From positions 1,550-65,549 of the forward strand of contig NZ_NSCM01000017.1 in assembly GCF_003287735.1 (NCBI RefSeq): a stretch of 64,000 nt of DNA. Direction: 5' to 3'. The notes under the pieces were generated by a model, which saw only the letters and a list, made by a program, of their open reading frames with translations, was not told the DNA's origin and made no database searches. This DNA is from Photorhabdus bodei. GTDB taxonomy: Bacteria; Pseudomonadota; Gammaproteobacteria; Enterobacterales; Enterobacteriaceae. A program made the translations under genes and the position numbers. The first letter of the stretch is position 1. The number at the start of each line of letters is the position of its first letter. Shown in pieces: positions 9,607 through 19,621 of the stretch.

Positions 9607-10656
9607 TTATCCACTCACTGAAATCGTGATAAAAGGTTTCTTTTCCGGCTCGCCGAGAAAGCTGGTCCACCCCAGGTTATTGTTTAATTTTGTGCCAAGC
9701 ACCATGCCGCCTGCTTGGTTTTCAGCCAAGCCAAGACGCAGATCCCAAGCTAATTGATCACGCAGGACAAAACAGATAAACATCACCAATGGTAGGAAAT
9801 TTTTGCCGTCGGGAAGAAATGACAGGAAATGTTCACGGGATAGATCGTTGATGCATAACATAAACTTACTATTGTAGTTTTTTACCCATGATCCGATGGT
9901 GAAGTTTTCACCTAATACGGACATTTCCGTATTTTTCTGACCATCTATTGTCAGCGTTTCACCCAAACGGTTTTGTTGTGATGAGGGAATGGCGACTTTC
10001 CGTAATTGCCAGCCATGAACAGTAACATCTGGCAAATCAAAGCAATGTGAAACCAGGCTGCATATCACTTCTGGTGATCGGCCCGGGTTAGCTAACAGAC
10101 CTGCATAGGCTAGCATTTTGCTATGGTTGATTTTTAAATGAGTACGGTTCACACGACTGCCAAGTCCTACTAGAGAGAACATACGCTGAGAAAAATCATC
10201 CTGCCCATTCTTGTCGAAACAGATGTAATAGCGATATTTCCGCCAGATCTGATGGAGCATAACGATTGAACGGTGATTGAAAACATTCAAAAAGTCTGTC
10301 AGTCGGTTTTCATCCTGGGCGTCTTCCCATGCCAGCGAATCAAGGTAGTAACCAGGCATGGGAGACTGGCTACCATGTAGCCCAAGGAAAGAGACTTCTA
10401 CATGAAAACGACCTTGTTTGGTACGTTTTACAGAAACAATATCTCTAGTTGGAAAAGCCAGGCTGGCACTGGATGTAAAACAGATTGCTTCACGGTCAGG
10501 ACGATTAGTTTGCCCAGTTTTTTCCCACGCTACCGCCAATTGGTTGAGTAATTCGACCAATTGATAAAAATCGTATTTTGATACATCCAACGAGCGTTTT
10601 GCTGACGAGTTGTTATCTGTTACATCAACGGATGTTGACCTATTTGTACCGGCCAT
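9607..10656 (-). CDS. tssG: T6SS baseplate wedge protein TssG
   Basis: 349 residues starting at the ATG at 10656, which has AGGA nine bases upstream; an in-frame ATG three codons earlier has that motif abutting it and is less likely. Family features include the YDFYQLVELLNQL segment near the start and the PMPGYYLDSLAWED motif in the middle. TssG pairs with TssF in the wedge around the VgrG hub. The start lies inside the 3' end of tssF, so translation is probably coupled. Confidence 0.92.
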   Translation of the reverse strand: MAGTNRSTSVDVTDNNSSAKRSLDVSKYDFYQLVELLNQLAVAWEKTGQTNRPDREAICFTSSASLAFPTRDIVSVKRTKQGRFHVEVSFLGLHGSQSPMPGYYLDSLAWEDAQDENRLTDFLNVFNHRSIVMLHQIWRKYRYYICFDKNGQDDFSQRMFSLVGLGSRVNRTHLKINHSKMLAYAGLLANPGRSPEVICSLVSHCFDLPDVTVHGWQLRKVAIPSSQQNRLGETLTIDGQKNTEMSVLGENFTIGSWVKNYNSKFMLCINDLSREHFLSFLPDGKNFLPLVMFICFVLRDQLAWDLRLGLAENQAGGMVLGTKLNNNLGWTSFLGEPEKKPFITISVSG

Positions 10657-12473
10657 TGATAGCATTCCTGATTATCTAGATTGATCACCTTCAACATGTG
10701 GAAGGAGTTAATGCTGGCATATAACGCAAGAAAGCGTGACAGTATGGTGCCGAACATATAGAGCTCTCCTTCAGAACAGAAAGCCTGTTGCCGGATATAC
10801 AATGTTGATTCCGAACCACGTACCGGGAGACCTTTAAATAGTCGGTCTATTTGCCTCGTTTCGATCCGTTCAATGGCATCTAGCCGTTTTTGGGATGATC
10901 GTGAGGATTGTCGGTTATATCGGCTGGGGAGATCGTAAGTACTCAGTACCTCCTTTAATGCGTCTTTGTTCAATAGTGTCATATAGTTCAGTGACATATT
11001 GGAAATAAGCTCCCAGTGATACTTGCCGCTCATCAGTGGGTAAAGTGGAACGGATGGGCGGGTTATGTTATGAAATGGCGCAAATGAAGGGCTTCCCGCT
11101 GAGGTGTAATTAATATCACCTACCCGGAGTTGCAGGGGTAATTCGCGGTTAGTACAAGTTAGTCGGATAGAGATACTTTCACTACGCTCCAATTCCAGCA
11201 GCAATGACGCATCGCCACGTACGAAAGAGATATAGTGTTCAAGCCCGTTACGAAAGGGCGATTCTTTAACCTTAATACGGAAATAGCGCGTATTGAGTTC
11301 GCTTTCATGTTCGATCTGATGATGAAAGCTTTCAAATGGCACATAGATCCGTTCCACCCCTCGGCTGCGGTCAAATGTACCGTCATTATTGGTCAGATAG
11401 CTTTCCACTTTATCCACGGAGAAAATATCATAGCGATTAGGATGGCTATAGCTGGTTCTTAATGGATATTCGTCCTGACTACCATCCAATTGAATAACTT
11501 CACTATCCATTGGAAAGAGATTGATTGCCGGAACGCAATGCAACCGAAAAGTATCTTGGCGAATTTTGATTTCTGGTGGCAGTGCTTCTGAGAAATAGAG
11601 ATCCAGCGTGAAATCTTGGGCTTTAAGATCCGCCGGTAATTTAGGGATGCCAGTAACATCGAAAAATAGAAAACCTTCGGAAAAACAGAAGTACTCTTGT
11701 AAGACGCGATAACCCATGTAAGCATTTTTCGGGTACGGCAATAGGGCGTCTTCCCGATTAAAACCCACTGGAACGAAGTCGAAATTCGGTAATGAAATGG
11801 TGGTATCGCCGACGACAAGTTTTGCGTCTTTAAGGTAGTAACTGAGCCAGAAATAGAGTTGTGTGCTGCTGTAATCATCGCCGCTTAGATAAAAACGCAG
11901 CTTATCAAGTTGCAGTTCTGGTAAGGTAAGCTCTGTTTTTGAGGTGAAATTTAGACTGATGACACCCTGCTCATTACTATTATTGACTGAAATGCCCCGG
12001 ATAGACATCGGAAGCAGCCAAACATCACGGCATAAAGTGAAAGTACAGCGATGATTGTCTTGGCCTGTTTTTTGAGTCTTGGTATTGCTTAAGTAATTAT
12101 CTTCATCCTCATCATTTTCGCTATCATCCGCCAGCGGACGGCTTTTGATTTGAGTTCCACGCGGGATCTGCGTCGCTTGTTTGATGGCATTATCATCAGG
12201 TGTATATTGGATAATGGTCATGCTAGGCGTTGGCCGCAGGTAATTGGGCCATAGCATATGCAACAATCCATGAGTGAGTTCAGGGAATTCATCATCAATT
12301 TTTGCCCGTAAGTTACCCGCGAGAAAGGCAAATCCTTCTAGTAAACGCTCAACATCCGGGTCAGAGCCTTGTTCAGACAAAAATGAGGCGAGGTGAGGAT
12401 GTTCAATTGCAGCTTGTCGCCCCAATTGCCTAATGTAATCCAATTCCTCTCTAAAATATTTTTCAAGTGACAT
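10620..12473 (-). CDS. tssF: T6SS baseplate wedge protein TssF
   Basis: 617 residues, the usual TssF size. The start MSLEKYFREELDYIRQLG and the following HPHLASFLSEQGSDPDVERLLEGFAFL are diagnostic of the TssF/VasA family. It forms the (TssF)2-TssG heterotrimer of each baseplate wedge. The gene starts two bases after the tssE stop and its 3' end overlaps tssG. Confidence 0.95.
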   Translation of the reverse strand: MSLEKYFREELDYIRQLGRQAAIEHPHLASFLSEQGSDPDVERLLEGFAFLAGNLRAKIDDEFPELTHGLLHMLWPNYLRPTPSMTIIQYTPDDNAIKQATQIPRGTQIKSRPLADDSENDEDEDNYLSNTKTQKTGQDNHRCTFTLCRDVWLLPMSIRGISVNNSNEQGVISLNFTSKTELTLPELQLDKLRFYLSGDDYSSTQLYFWLSYYLKDAKLVVGDTTISLPNFDFVPVGFNREDALLPYPKNAYMGYRVLQEYFCFSEGFLFFDVTGIPKLPADLKAQDFTLDLYFSEALPPEIKIRQDTFRLHCVPAINLFPMDSEVIQLDGSQDEYPLRTSYSHPNRYDIFSVDKVESYLTNNDGTFDRSRGVERIYVPFESFHHQIEHESELNTRYFRIKVKESPFRNGLEHYISFVRGDASLLLELERSESISIRLTCTNRELPLQLRVGDINYTSAGSPSFAPFHNITRPSVPLYPLMSGKYHWELISNMSLNYMTLLNKDALKEVLSTYDLPSRYNRQSSRSSQKRLDAIERIETRQIDRLFKGLPVRGSESTLYIRQQAFCSEGELYMFGTILSRFLALYASINSFHMLKVINLDNQECYQWPVQIGQHPLM

Positions 12474-12474
12474 T

Positions 12475-12915
12475 TTATTGAGTCCTCTCTAGGCAATAAC
12501 GCCGGTTGTTATCCAGTTGAATGTTAAATTCAACAGCGTCATGAATATCATCCAGGGATACCTGCGCGCTGATGTGAAAACGTAACAACAGCGGATCACT
12601 CTCATCATGAATTGCACTGACAGTGACTGATGATATTCTTGGTTCATAATTTGTGATGCAATGCACTATTGCTTGCTCAATACTCTGTTTAAAGTCAGTT
12701 GCCGTGGTTGTGGCGTCATTGAGATCAATGACGCCAAGATCAGCCGCACTCTGACAAGCACCTGGATGAGTATTGAGAACATGATTCAGGTGCCGTTTTA
12801 TGGAGTTGAGCAGTTCACGCATTCTTGATTGGCGGGAAGAACCGGAGTTCTTCCCCTGAATACGCTCGAACAAGCTGGCAGAACCTTCTCTATTCCAACT
12901 GTATAGCGTAGCCAT
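12475..12915 (-). CDS. tssE: T6SS baseplate protein TssE (gp25-like)
   Basis: 146 residues. The N-terminal SLFERIQG motif and the C-terminal gp25-like lysozyme-fold domain (EQAIVHCITNYEPRISSVTV) are the TssE hallmarks. Like phage T4 gp25 it nucleates sheath polymerisation on the baseplate and has no lysozyme activity. It is located immediately after tssC, as is common. Confidence 0.93.
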   Translation of the reverse strand: MATLYSWNREGSASLFERIQGKNSGSSRQSRMRELLNSIKRHLNHVLNTHPGACQSAADLGVIDLNDATTTATDFKQSIEQAIVHCITNYEPRISSVTVSAIHDESDPLLLRFHISAQVSLDDIHDAVEFNIQLDNNRRYCLERTQ

Positions 12916-12921
12916 GACTGA

Positions 12922-14400
12922 TTACTCCTTATCCAAGCGACCTACTAATGACAACTCAAAGCTAGCTCCCATATATTTAAAATGAGGGCGAACTTGCATT
13001 GCCACTTGATACCAGCCTGGATCTCCTTCCACATCCAAAACTTGGATTTGGGCAGAACGAAGAGGGCGACGGCTACGGACATCCGTAGGTGGATTTTCCT
13101 GATCAGCAATGTACTGTTTCAGCCAGGTGTTCAGTTCACGCTCCAAATCCTGACGCTCTTTCCAGGAACCAATCTGCTCGCGCTGCAACACTTTGATGTA
13201 GTGTGCAAGACGGTTGATGATGAACATATAGGGCAATTGAGTACCCAGTTTGTAGTTGGTTTCAGCCATTTTCCCTTCGCGAGTATTTGGGAAAACTTTT
13301 GGCTTCTGAACTGAGTTAGCAGAGAAGAATGCCGCGTTGTCACTGCCTTTACGCATTGTCAGGGTGATAAAGCCCTCTTCCGCCAATTCGAATTCACGGC
13401 GATCGGTAACCAAAACTTCTGTTGGGATCTTGGCCTGGATCTGTCCCATTGCTTCGAATAGGTGAACCGGCAGATCACTGACAGTCCCCCCGCTTTGTGG
13501 TCCGATAATGTTCGGACACCAGCGATATTTGGCGAAGCTGTCAGTCAAACAGGTTGCCAGTAGATAAGCGGTATTACCCCACAGGAAATGTTCGTGATCT
13601 TTGCTGACATCTTCCTGATAGTTAAAGTTTTTGATTGGGTTTTCAATGGTTGAATAAGGTAGACGCAACAAGAAGCGCGGTGCAGTCAGACCAAGGTAAC
13701 GTGCATCCTCCGATTCGCGCAGCGAACGCCATTTAGTGTGTGCCGGACCTTCGAAGACAGATTTCAGATCTTTAATCGCTGGCAACTCGGTGAAGCTGCT
13801 GATACCAAAGAAATCAGGTGAAACGGAAGAGAGGAATGGCGCGTGAGCCATTGCGCCAACCGCACTGACGTATTGCATTAGTTTGATATCGGGTGAGCTA
13901 TTGCTGAATGCATAGTTACCGATGACCGCAGCGACCGGTTCACCACCAAACTGGCCATAACCTGTTGAATAAACATGTTTGTATAAGCCTGACTGAATGA
14001 TTTCTGGTGAAAATTCGAAATCTTCCAGTAACTCTTCTTTGGTCGCATGGATGATGTTGATTTTGATGTTTTCACGGAAATCTGTGCGATCAACCAGCAA
14101 TTTCAGCGAACGCCAGGATGATTCCAGTTCTTGGAACTCTTTAGCGTGCATAATTTCATCGACTTGAGTGCTGAGTGTTTTATCAAGCTCAACAATCATT
14201 CTATCAACGACAAGCTTGTTGACAGGTTCTTCGCTAGTACCGGTATCCAAAATGCTGCTGATAAAAGCGGCTACACCCTGTTTCGCGATGTGGTAGCCAT
14301 CATTTTCCGGCGTCATTCTTGCTTGAGACATGATCTCGTCAAGCAAAGAAGTCGTGGACCCTGGGGTTAATGTTGTACTGCTCTCTTCATGCAAGGACAT
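12922..14400 (-). CDS. tssC: T6SS contractile sheath large subunit TssC
   Basis: 492 residues. It contains the very conserved ELESSWRSLKLLVDRTDF block near 110, the GLTAPRFLLRLPYS motif and the WGNTAYLLATCLTDSFAKYRW segment of TssC/VipB. It forms the contractile sheath with TssB. Twenty-three bases separate it from tssB; the ATG is preceded by an AAGGAG-like site (aaaaggagttt on the coding strand). Confidence 0.97.
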   Translation of the reverse strand: MSLHEESSTTLTPGSTTSLLDEIMSQARMTPENDGYHIAKQGVAAFISSILDTGTSEEPVNKLVVDRMIVELDKTLSTQVDEIMHAKEFQELESSWRSLKLLVDRTDFRENIKINIIHATKEELLEDFEFSPEIIQSGLYKHVYSTGYGQFGGEPVAAVIGNYAFSNSSPDIKLMQYVSAVGAMAHAPFLSSVSPDFFGISSFTELPAIKDLKSVFEGPAHTKWRSLRESEDARYLGLTAPRFLLRLPYSTIENPIKNFNYQEDVSKDHEHFLWGNTAYLLATCLTDSFAKYRWCPNIIGPQSGGTVSDLPVHLFEAMGQIQAKIPTEVLVTDRREFELAEEGFITLTMRKGSDNAAFFSANSVQKPKVFPNTREGKMAETNYKLGTQLPYMFIINRLAHYIKVLQREQIGSWKERQDLERELNTWLKQYIADQENPPTDVRSRRPLRSAQIQVLDVEGDPGWYQVAMQVRPHFKYMGASFELSLVGRLDKE

Positions 14401-14423
14401 GTTAAAAACTCCTTTTCAGTCAA

Positions 14424-14921
14424 TTACTTTTGATTGACGATTTCAAGCTCTTTTAGAAGTTGTTCGCGGACTTTTTCATCACCCAATAATTCCTGTAGGC
14501 GGGTGCGAAATGCCGGAATATTTCCTAGTGGCCCTTTTAGTGCGACGAGCGCCTCACGCAGTTCTAAAAGTTTATTTAATTCAGGCACTTTCTTCGCCAC
14601 GTTATCGGGTGAAAAATCATTGAGTGATTTTATTTCTAGGTTAACTGGCAGGTCATCTCCGTTATTATCATTAAGACGATTGGGGACACTAAAAGTGAGA
14701 TTGATATTGGCCTCATTCATCACGGCATTAAAGTTATTCTTGTTCACGGAAACAGCTTGCCGTTCTTCAATTGGCGTATCTTCTTTTGTTCCTTTGAGGT
14801 CACCAACGATAAGTAGGTTAAGGGGTAATTCAATTTCGGCGACTTGATCACCGGTATTCGGAACGTATTTGATATTAATTCTTTCTTTCGGCGCTACGCT
14901 ACCTGAACCATTTTTACTCAT
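14424..14921 (-). CDS. tssB: T6SS contractile sheath small subunit TssB
   Basis: 165 residues from the ATG at 14921, which is preceded by AAGGATTCAAAT (good spacing); an upstream in-frame ATG at 14945 lacks such a site. The start MSKNGSGSVAPKERINIKY and the LPLNLLIVGDLKG motif are typical of TssB/VipA, which interlocks with TssC in the sheath and carries the helix recognised by ClpV. It is the first gene of the minus-strand T6SS operon, so the operon promoter should lie in the AT-rich gap beyond 14922. Confidence 0.96.
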   Translation of the reverse strand: MSKNGSGSVAPKERINIKYVPNTGDQVAEIELPLNLLIVGDLKGTKEDTPIEERQAVSVNKNNFNAVMNEANINLTFSVPNRLNDNNGDDLPVNLEIKSLNDFSPDNVAKKVPELNKLLELREALVALKGPLGNIPAFRTRLQELLGDEKVREQLLKELEIVNQK

Positions 14922-14945
14922 ATTTGAATCCTTTGGGTAATACAA

Positions 14946-15855
14946 TTAGTCAATTAGGAATTATCTGATAACAATATTGATGAGAGAGCTGACCTTGATA
15001 CCTACCTATATGTGACGGAGAACATAAAATTCCCCCTGACTAAAAAACGGGAGATTCACTGCATTGAGTTGGATAGTAAGCTGACTTTTATGAGCATATA
15101 GATAAATACGGAATTCAGAATATTCTTACTCATCGAGCAATAGCATCAATATAGATGTGCTCTGCAAAGCAGAGTTTCGCATTTTGTTTTTTTATTGTAA
15201 AGCTAAAATATATGTAGATATACCTATCTATTTGGCATTTTGATGATTTTGTTTTATTTAGCAATAAGTTACATCTTGGTTCTTTCTTAATCACCCCCTT
15301 GTTTGAAGTACTCTATAATAGGTATAGAGCAACATGCGTTTTTTTATATTTATGACATTTTATGATTTTTTGTTTCATTATGTAACAAAGTATTTCTAAG
15401 TGTGTTTTTGTTTATATTTTGTAAGTTAAGTTAATAATGGAAATATTATTTCCATTATTAACTAAGTGGAAAAGTTTAATTTTTTGATCCAGTTATCAAT
15501 TTTTAATTGAACAAAATATTATTTAGACCTAAATCACAAAAATACTTTAATTTCATATAGATACGAAATTATAGCTAACAATAAAACTGTCATTTGTAGT
15601 TTGTTATCCCGAAAATAAAGCCAGTAATGGATTTATTATCTTAAAATGGTATTAATTATAATATTTTTATTTGTTAGTGATGATTCAATGATTTTGCAAT
15701 TTATATTTTATTTTGAAACGAGCGAGTTGGTATTTATTATCCGTTTCAGCGTTCAATACATTTGTCAGTAATTTTTCCCAACATGAAATAATCACTGTTG
15801 AAATTAATATGATCGCTACCTTAATGTTGACACAATCTCTATAAAGGATATTTCT
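14946..15855. promoter_or_regulatory. Long AT-rich divergent spacer between tssB and hcp
   Basis: About 900 bases with no convincing gene. It separates the minus-strand T6SS operon from the plus-strand hcp and must carry both promoters. The composition is strongly AT-rich with long A/T runs, which favours binding by H-NS-type silencers. I found no good sigma-54 element (TGGCAC-N5-TTGC) by eye on either strand. hcp has an AAAGGA ribosome site at 15843-15848. Confidence 0.6.
15160..15174. repeat. Small perfect hairpin CTCTGC-AAA-GCAGAG in the tssB-hcp spacer
   Basis: A six-base-pair stem with a three-base loop, followed on the plus strand by tttcgcattttgttttttt. It resembles a short intrinsic terminator reading rightwards, which would end transcription entering the spacer before hcp. 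The stem is short, so its activity is uncertain. Confidence 0.4.
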
Positions 15856-16374
15856 ATGCCAACTCCATGTTATATTTCCATCACCGGAAAAACACAGGGC
15901 AATATTACTGCGGGTTCATTCACTGCTGAATCAGTAGGCAATATTTACGTTCAGGGCCACGAAGATGAAATGCTGGTTCAAGCATTTGATCATGTCGTCA
16001 CCGTACCAACTGATCCTCAATCAGGTCAGCCTTCAGGTCAGCGTGCTCATAAACCATTCCGTTTTACAGTTGCATTAAATAAATCTGTTCCATTGCTTTA
16101 TAACGCGTTGGCTTCGGGTGAAATGCTGACGAGTGTAGTATTGAAATGGTATCGCACTTCTGTTGAAGGGAAACAAGAGCATTTCTTCACGACGCAGTTG
16201 GAAGATGCCACTATTATCGACATTGATTGCCAAATGCCTCATTGTCAGGACCCAACAAAATCTGAATTTACTCAGCTGGTTCGTGTTTCTCTGTCTTATC
16301 GTAAGATTAATTGGGAGCATACAACCGCAGGTACTTCCGGCGCAGATGATTGGCGTGCACCTATTGTTGCTTGA
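15856..16374 (+). CDS. hcp: Hcp tube protein of the T6SS (TssD)
   Basis: 172 residues. The start MPTPCYISITGKTQGNITAG and the conserved HEDEMLVQAFDH and INWEHTTAGTSGADDW motifs define the Hcp family. Hexameric rings stack into the inner tube and are secreted on firing. It is transcribed divergently from the sheath/baseplate operon. A second, shorter and divergent Hcp is encoded at 44737-45216. No vgrG or PAAR gene is present in the window. Confidence 0.96.
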   Translation: MPTPCYISITGKTQGNITAGSFTAESVGNIYVQGHEDEMLVQAFDHVVTVPTDPQSGQPSGQRAHKPFRFTVALNKSVPLLYNALASGEMLTSVVLKWYRTSVEGKQEHFFTTQLEDATIIDIDCQMPHCQDPTKSEFTQLVRVSLSYRKINWEHTTAGTSGADDWRAPIVA

Positions 16375-16389
16375 TAGGTAATATAATCA

Positions 16390-16422
16390 TTCAGCCAATG
16401 AAATATCTCTTCATTGGCTGAA
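16390..16422 (+). terminator. Intrinsic terminator after hcp
   Basis: A 13-base-pair perfect stem (TTCAGCCAATGAA at 16390-16402 with its complement at 16410-16422, seven-base loop), followed within a few bases by aatttttctttatttt. It lies 15 bases after the hcp stop and makes hcp a single-gene transcript. Confidence 0.85.
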
Positions 16423-17014
16423 AAGCTTAATTTTTCTTTATTTTAAGTTGAAGATTTTTAATAACTGTCTTCAACTTCTTTCAGCTTTTTTGATTTTTTT
16501 TCTTTCTCTCCCTTTCATTTTTTACACGTACTATTTAACGATATTACTTAATGATCTCGATAACATTCAGTCATTTTTTCTGGCTTTTCTTTTGATTATT
16601 TTTCCATATAGTGAGTGTTAACATTTTTCAATCTCTGTTCCTGATTGGTGATTTCGTGAACATCAACATAAGATCTTGTATATTTAATTGTTCGTTTAAT
16701 GTCTTGTTTTTTTAATTGCACAATTTTTGTTGTTTGTAATTACGTAAATACTACTTATGATTTTCAGTGAAAATGTAGATAACATTACTCATTAAATATC
16801 ACATTAGGTCCGGTCAGAATTTTTCACTTATCCTAAATTTTAATTAATATGACTAAAGAGATCGCCAAGAGTAAAGGTAAGGAGTCTGACATTTTTGTCG
16901 CTAATAGGGCTATAATAGGGCCTTACCATCTGTCCCATCTACTGGGATGGGTTTTTAGTTGTCAGGTACTCTATCTGGCAATCAACCTATTCTCTGCTCT
17001 GGGGTCTGAAATTA
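16423..17014. other. Gene-free AT-rich spacer upstream of rlmJ
   Basis: About 590 bases with no supported gene. A 66-codon open frame starting at 16849 runs into rlmJ, but it lacks a ribosome site and contains a terminator-like hairpin, so it is not called. The stretch holds a TATAAT box at 16911-16916 and a hairpin at 16934-16951 just before rlmJ (listed separately). Confidence 0.5.
16934..16956 (+). terminator. Terminator-like hairpin in the rlmJ leader
   Basis: CCCATC (16934-16939) pairs with GATGGG (16946-16951), followed by TTTTT. It lies downstream of a TATAAT box at 16911-16916 (possible weak -35 CTGACA with 19-base spacing) and about 60 bases before the rlmJ ATG. It could either terminate transcription from upstream or attenuate rlmJ. 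Confidence 0.5.
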
Positions 17015-17857
17015 ATGCTAAGTTATCGTCACAGTTTTCATGCCGGTAATCATGCTGATGTACTGAAACACACTGTACAAAGCTTGATCATTGAATCTCT
17101 TAAAGAAAAAGAGAAACCTTTTCTCTATCTGGATACGCATGCCGGCGCGGGCCGCTATCAACTCAGTAGTGAACATGCTGAACGTACCAGTGAATATCTG
17201 GAAGGGATTGCCCGCGTCTGGCAGCGTGAAGATTTACCGCAGGAGTTGAACGCTTATATGAGTGCAGTAGCTGCACTGAATCAGAGTGGCAACTTACGTT
17301 ACTACCCAGGATCGCCTTTAATCGCCCGCCATTTGTTACGACAGAATGATAAGTTCAATCTGACAGAACTGCATCCGAGTGACTTTCCTCTAATACGTAA
17401 TGAATTCTCCCGTGATAACCGCGCCAGAGTTGTGCGTGAAGATGGTTATCAGCAATTAAAATCACAATTGCCACCACTGAGTCGCCGCGGATTCATTCTT
17501 ATTGATCCACCTTATGAACTGAAATCGGATTACCAAGCGGTCGTACAGGCTGTTCAGGAAGGCTATAAACGTTTTGCAACCGGTGTTTATGCATTGTGGT
17601 ATCCAGTGGTGTTACGCCAGCAAATCAAACGGCTGGTTAAAGAGCTGGAAGCAACTGGCATTCGCCGTATTCTACAAATTGAGTTGGCTGTCCGGCCTGA
17701 TAGCGATCAGCGAGGCATGACCGCCTCTGGCATGATAGTGATTAACCCACCTTGGAAACTGGAACAGCAGATGAAATCGGTGTTGCCGTGGTTACATCAG
17801 GTTCTGGTGCCGGAAGGAATGGGTCACACCTTGGTTAAATGGGTGGTGCCAGAATAG
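17015..17857 (+). CDS. rlmJ: 23S rRNA (adenine(2030)-N6)-methyltransferase RlmJ
   Basis: 280 residues. The start MLSYRHSFHAGNHADVLKH is almost identical to E. coli RlmJ (YhiR). The SAM-binding region follows (YLDTHAGAGRY), and the catalytic N6-adenine motif IV appears as DPPYE (near residue 164). It methylates A2030 of 23S rRNA during ribosome maturation. As in E. coli, gor follows in the same direction. Confidence 0.97.
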   Translation: MLSYRHSFHAGNHADVLKHTVQSLIIESLKEKEKPFLYLDTHAGAGRYQLSSEHAERTSEYLEGIARVWQREDLPQELNAYMSAVAALNQSGNLRYYPGSPLIARHLLRQNDKFNLTELHPSDFPLIRNEFSRDNRARVVREDGYQQLKSQLPPLSRRGFILIDPPYELKSDYQAVVQAVQEGYKRFATGVYALWYPVVLRQQIKRLVKELEATGIRRILQIELAVRPDSDQRGMTASGMIVINPPWKLEQQMKSVLPWLHQVLVPEGMGHTLVKWVVPE

Positions 17858-17967
17858 CTTTTAACAATGGCAGCGAGAGCCAAAACCATCACGACTGCTT
17901 GATATTTTTTGCCATAATAGGCTTTGGGTATTAACTCCCTTGAATTGATTAGATGGAAACAATCCGG

Positions 17968-19320
17968 ATGAGCAAACATTACGACTATATAGCGATTGGT
18001 GGTGGCAGTGGTGGCATAGCATCAATTAACCGTGCGGCTACGTACGGGCAGAAATGTGCCCTAATTGAAGCTAAGGCATTGGGTGGAACGTGTGTCAATG
18101 TGGGCTGTGTTCCGAAGAAAGTGATGTGGCATGCGGCGCAAATTGCTGAATCTATCCACCAATATGGGCCAGATTATGGTTTTGATACGACAATCAACCG
18201 CTTTAACTGGAAGACACTCATTGCCAGTCGCACTGCTTATATCGATCGTATCCACCAGTCTTATAGGCGTGGCTTGGGTAACAATAAAGTTGATGTGATC
18301 CAGGGGTTTGCCCGTTTTGTTGATGCACATACGGTTGAAGTGAATGGTGAAAAAATCACCGCAGATCATATTCTGATTGCGACAGGTGGCCGCCCTGTGC
18401 GGCTTGATATACCAGGATCAGAATATGGTATTGATTCTGATGGTTTTTTTGCATTGGAAGAGATGCCAAAGCGGGTTGCGGTTGTTGGCGCAGGTTATAT
18501 TGCCGTAGAAATTGCTGGTGTATTGCATGCTCTTGGTAGTGAAACCCATCTATTTGTGCGTCAACATGCACCGTTGCGTTCTTTTGATCCGATGATTGTT
18601 GAAACACTCTTGGAAGTTATCAATACCGAAGGACCTACTTTGCATACAGAATCGGTGCCAAAATCAGTAAGTAAAAATGCGGATGGTAGCCTGACCTTGC
18701 AACTGCAAAATGGCAAAGAACAAACCGTTGATACCCTAATCTGGGCTATTGGCCGTGAGCCCGCAACGGATAATCTGAATTTGTCTGTAGCCGGTGTTGA
18801 GTTGAATGAAAAAGGCTACATTAGAGTTGATGAATACCAGAACACGAATGTGAAAGGTATTTATGCAGTAGGTGATAACACCGGTGCAGTGGAATTAACC
18901 CCCGTAGCGGTTGCAGCAGGTCGTCGTTTGTCTGAGCGCTTGTTTAACAATAAACCAGAAGAACATCTGGATTACACCAATATTCCAACTGTCGTATTCA
19001 GCCATCCGCCTATTGGTACTGTGGGGCTGACGGAACCTCAGGCGAAAGCGCAATTTGGTGAAGAGCAGGTGAAAACTTATCAATCTTCTTTTACTGCGAT
19101 GTATACCGCTGTCACTCAACATCGCCAGCCGTGCCGGATGAAATTGGTATGTGTCGGGCCGGAAGAGAAGATTGTTGGCATTCATGGTATCGGCTTCGGA
19201 ATGGATGAAATGCTGCAAGGTTTCGCTGTTGCATTGAAGATGGGGGCAACGAAGAAAGACTTTGATAACACGGTTGCAATTCATCCCACTGCGGCGGAAG
19301 AGTTTGTAACGATGCGGTGA
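17968..19320 (+). CDS. gor: Glutathione reductase
   Basis: 450 residues from the ATG at 17968, matching the E. coli Gor start ([16 protein letters not shown]); the frame also has an ATG at 17953 adding five residues. FAD-binding GGGSGG is at the N-terminus, the redox pair CVNVGC lies near residues 42-47, the NADPH-binding GAGYIAVE sits mid-protein, and the C-terminal catalytic dyad is in IGTVGLTE...HPTAAEE. It keeps cytoplasmic glutathione reduced using NADPH. Confidence 0.97.
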   Translation: MSKHYDYIAIGGGSGGIASINRAATYGQKCALIEAKALGGTCVNVGCVPKKVMWHAAQIAESIHQYGPDYGFDTTINRFNWKTLIASRTAYIDRIHQSYRRGLGNNKVDVIQGFARFVDAHTVEVNGEKITADHILIATGGRPVRLDIPGSEYGIDSDGFFALEEMPKRVAVVGAGYIAVEIAGVLHALGSETHLFVRQHAPLRSFDPMIVETLLEVINTEGPTLHTESVPKSVSKNADGSLTLQLQNGKEQTVDTLIWAIGREPATDNLNLSVAGVELNEKGYIRVDEYQNTNVKGIYAVGDNTGAVELTPVAVAAGRRLSERLFNNKPEEHLDYTNIPTVVFSHPPIGTVGLTEPQAKAQFGEEQVKTYQSSFTAMYTAVTQHRQPCRMKLVCVGPEEKIVGIHGIGFGMDEMLQGFAVALKMGATKKDFDNTVAIHPTAAEEFVTMR

Positions 19321-19351
19321 TATTGTTGAACCCTATCTATAACATTTTTCT

Positions 19352-19379
19352 AAAGGCCGATTCCATTCGGCCTTTCTCT
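19352..19379 (+). terminator. Intrinsic terminator after gor
   Basis: AAAGGCCGA (19352-19360) pairs perfectly with TCGGCCTTT (19367-19375) around a six-base loop, followed by ctctt. It ends the rlmJ-gor unit 31 bases after the stop codon. Confidence 0.85.
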
Positions 19380-19621
19380 TATCAGAGATAGGTGTAAGGA
19401 TTTGTGCACAAACGAATGAAACACACGAGAGCGCATATCGTTTGTTTGGATTTAACATTATACCTGTTCATTACAGGCTGATTGACGTGGTTGGCTAAAT
19501 GCTACAATCATCTTGTCATTCAATGTCTAATTCTTTAGCAAAAACTGTCGTAATCCCTTGATAGGGTGGGAAGCAGTCACATTCAGTGAGCTTTTTTGAG
19601 GATTCAAATAAGGACTTAAAT

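Noticed and set aside
15826..15845. TTGACA followed by TATAAA upstream of hcp
   Set aside because: The spacing is only about seven bases, too short for a sigma-70 promoter.
16849..17049. 66-codon frame before rlmJ
   Set aside because: No ribosome site, it runs through a terminator-like hairpin and overlaps the true rlmJ start; it looks like chance.
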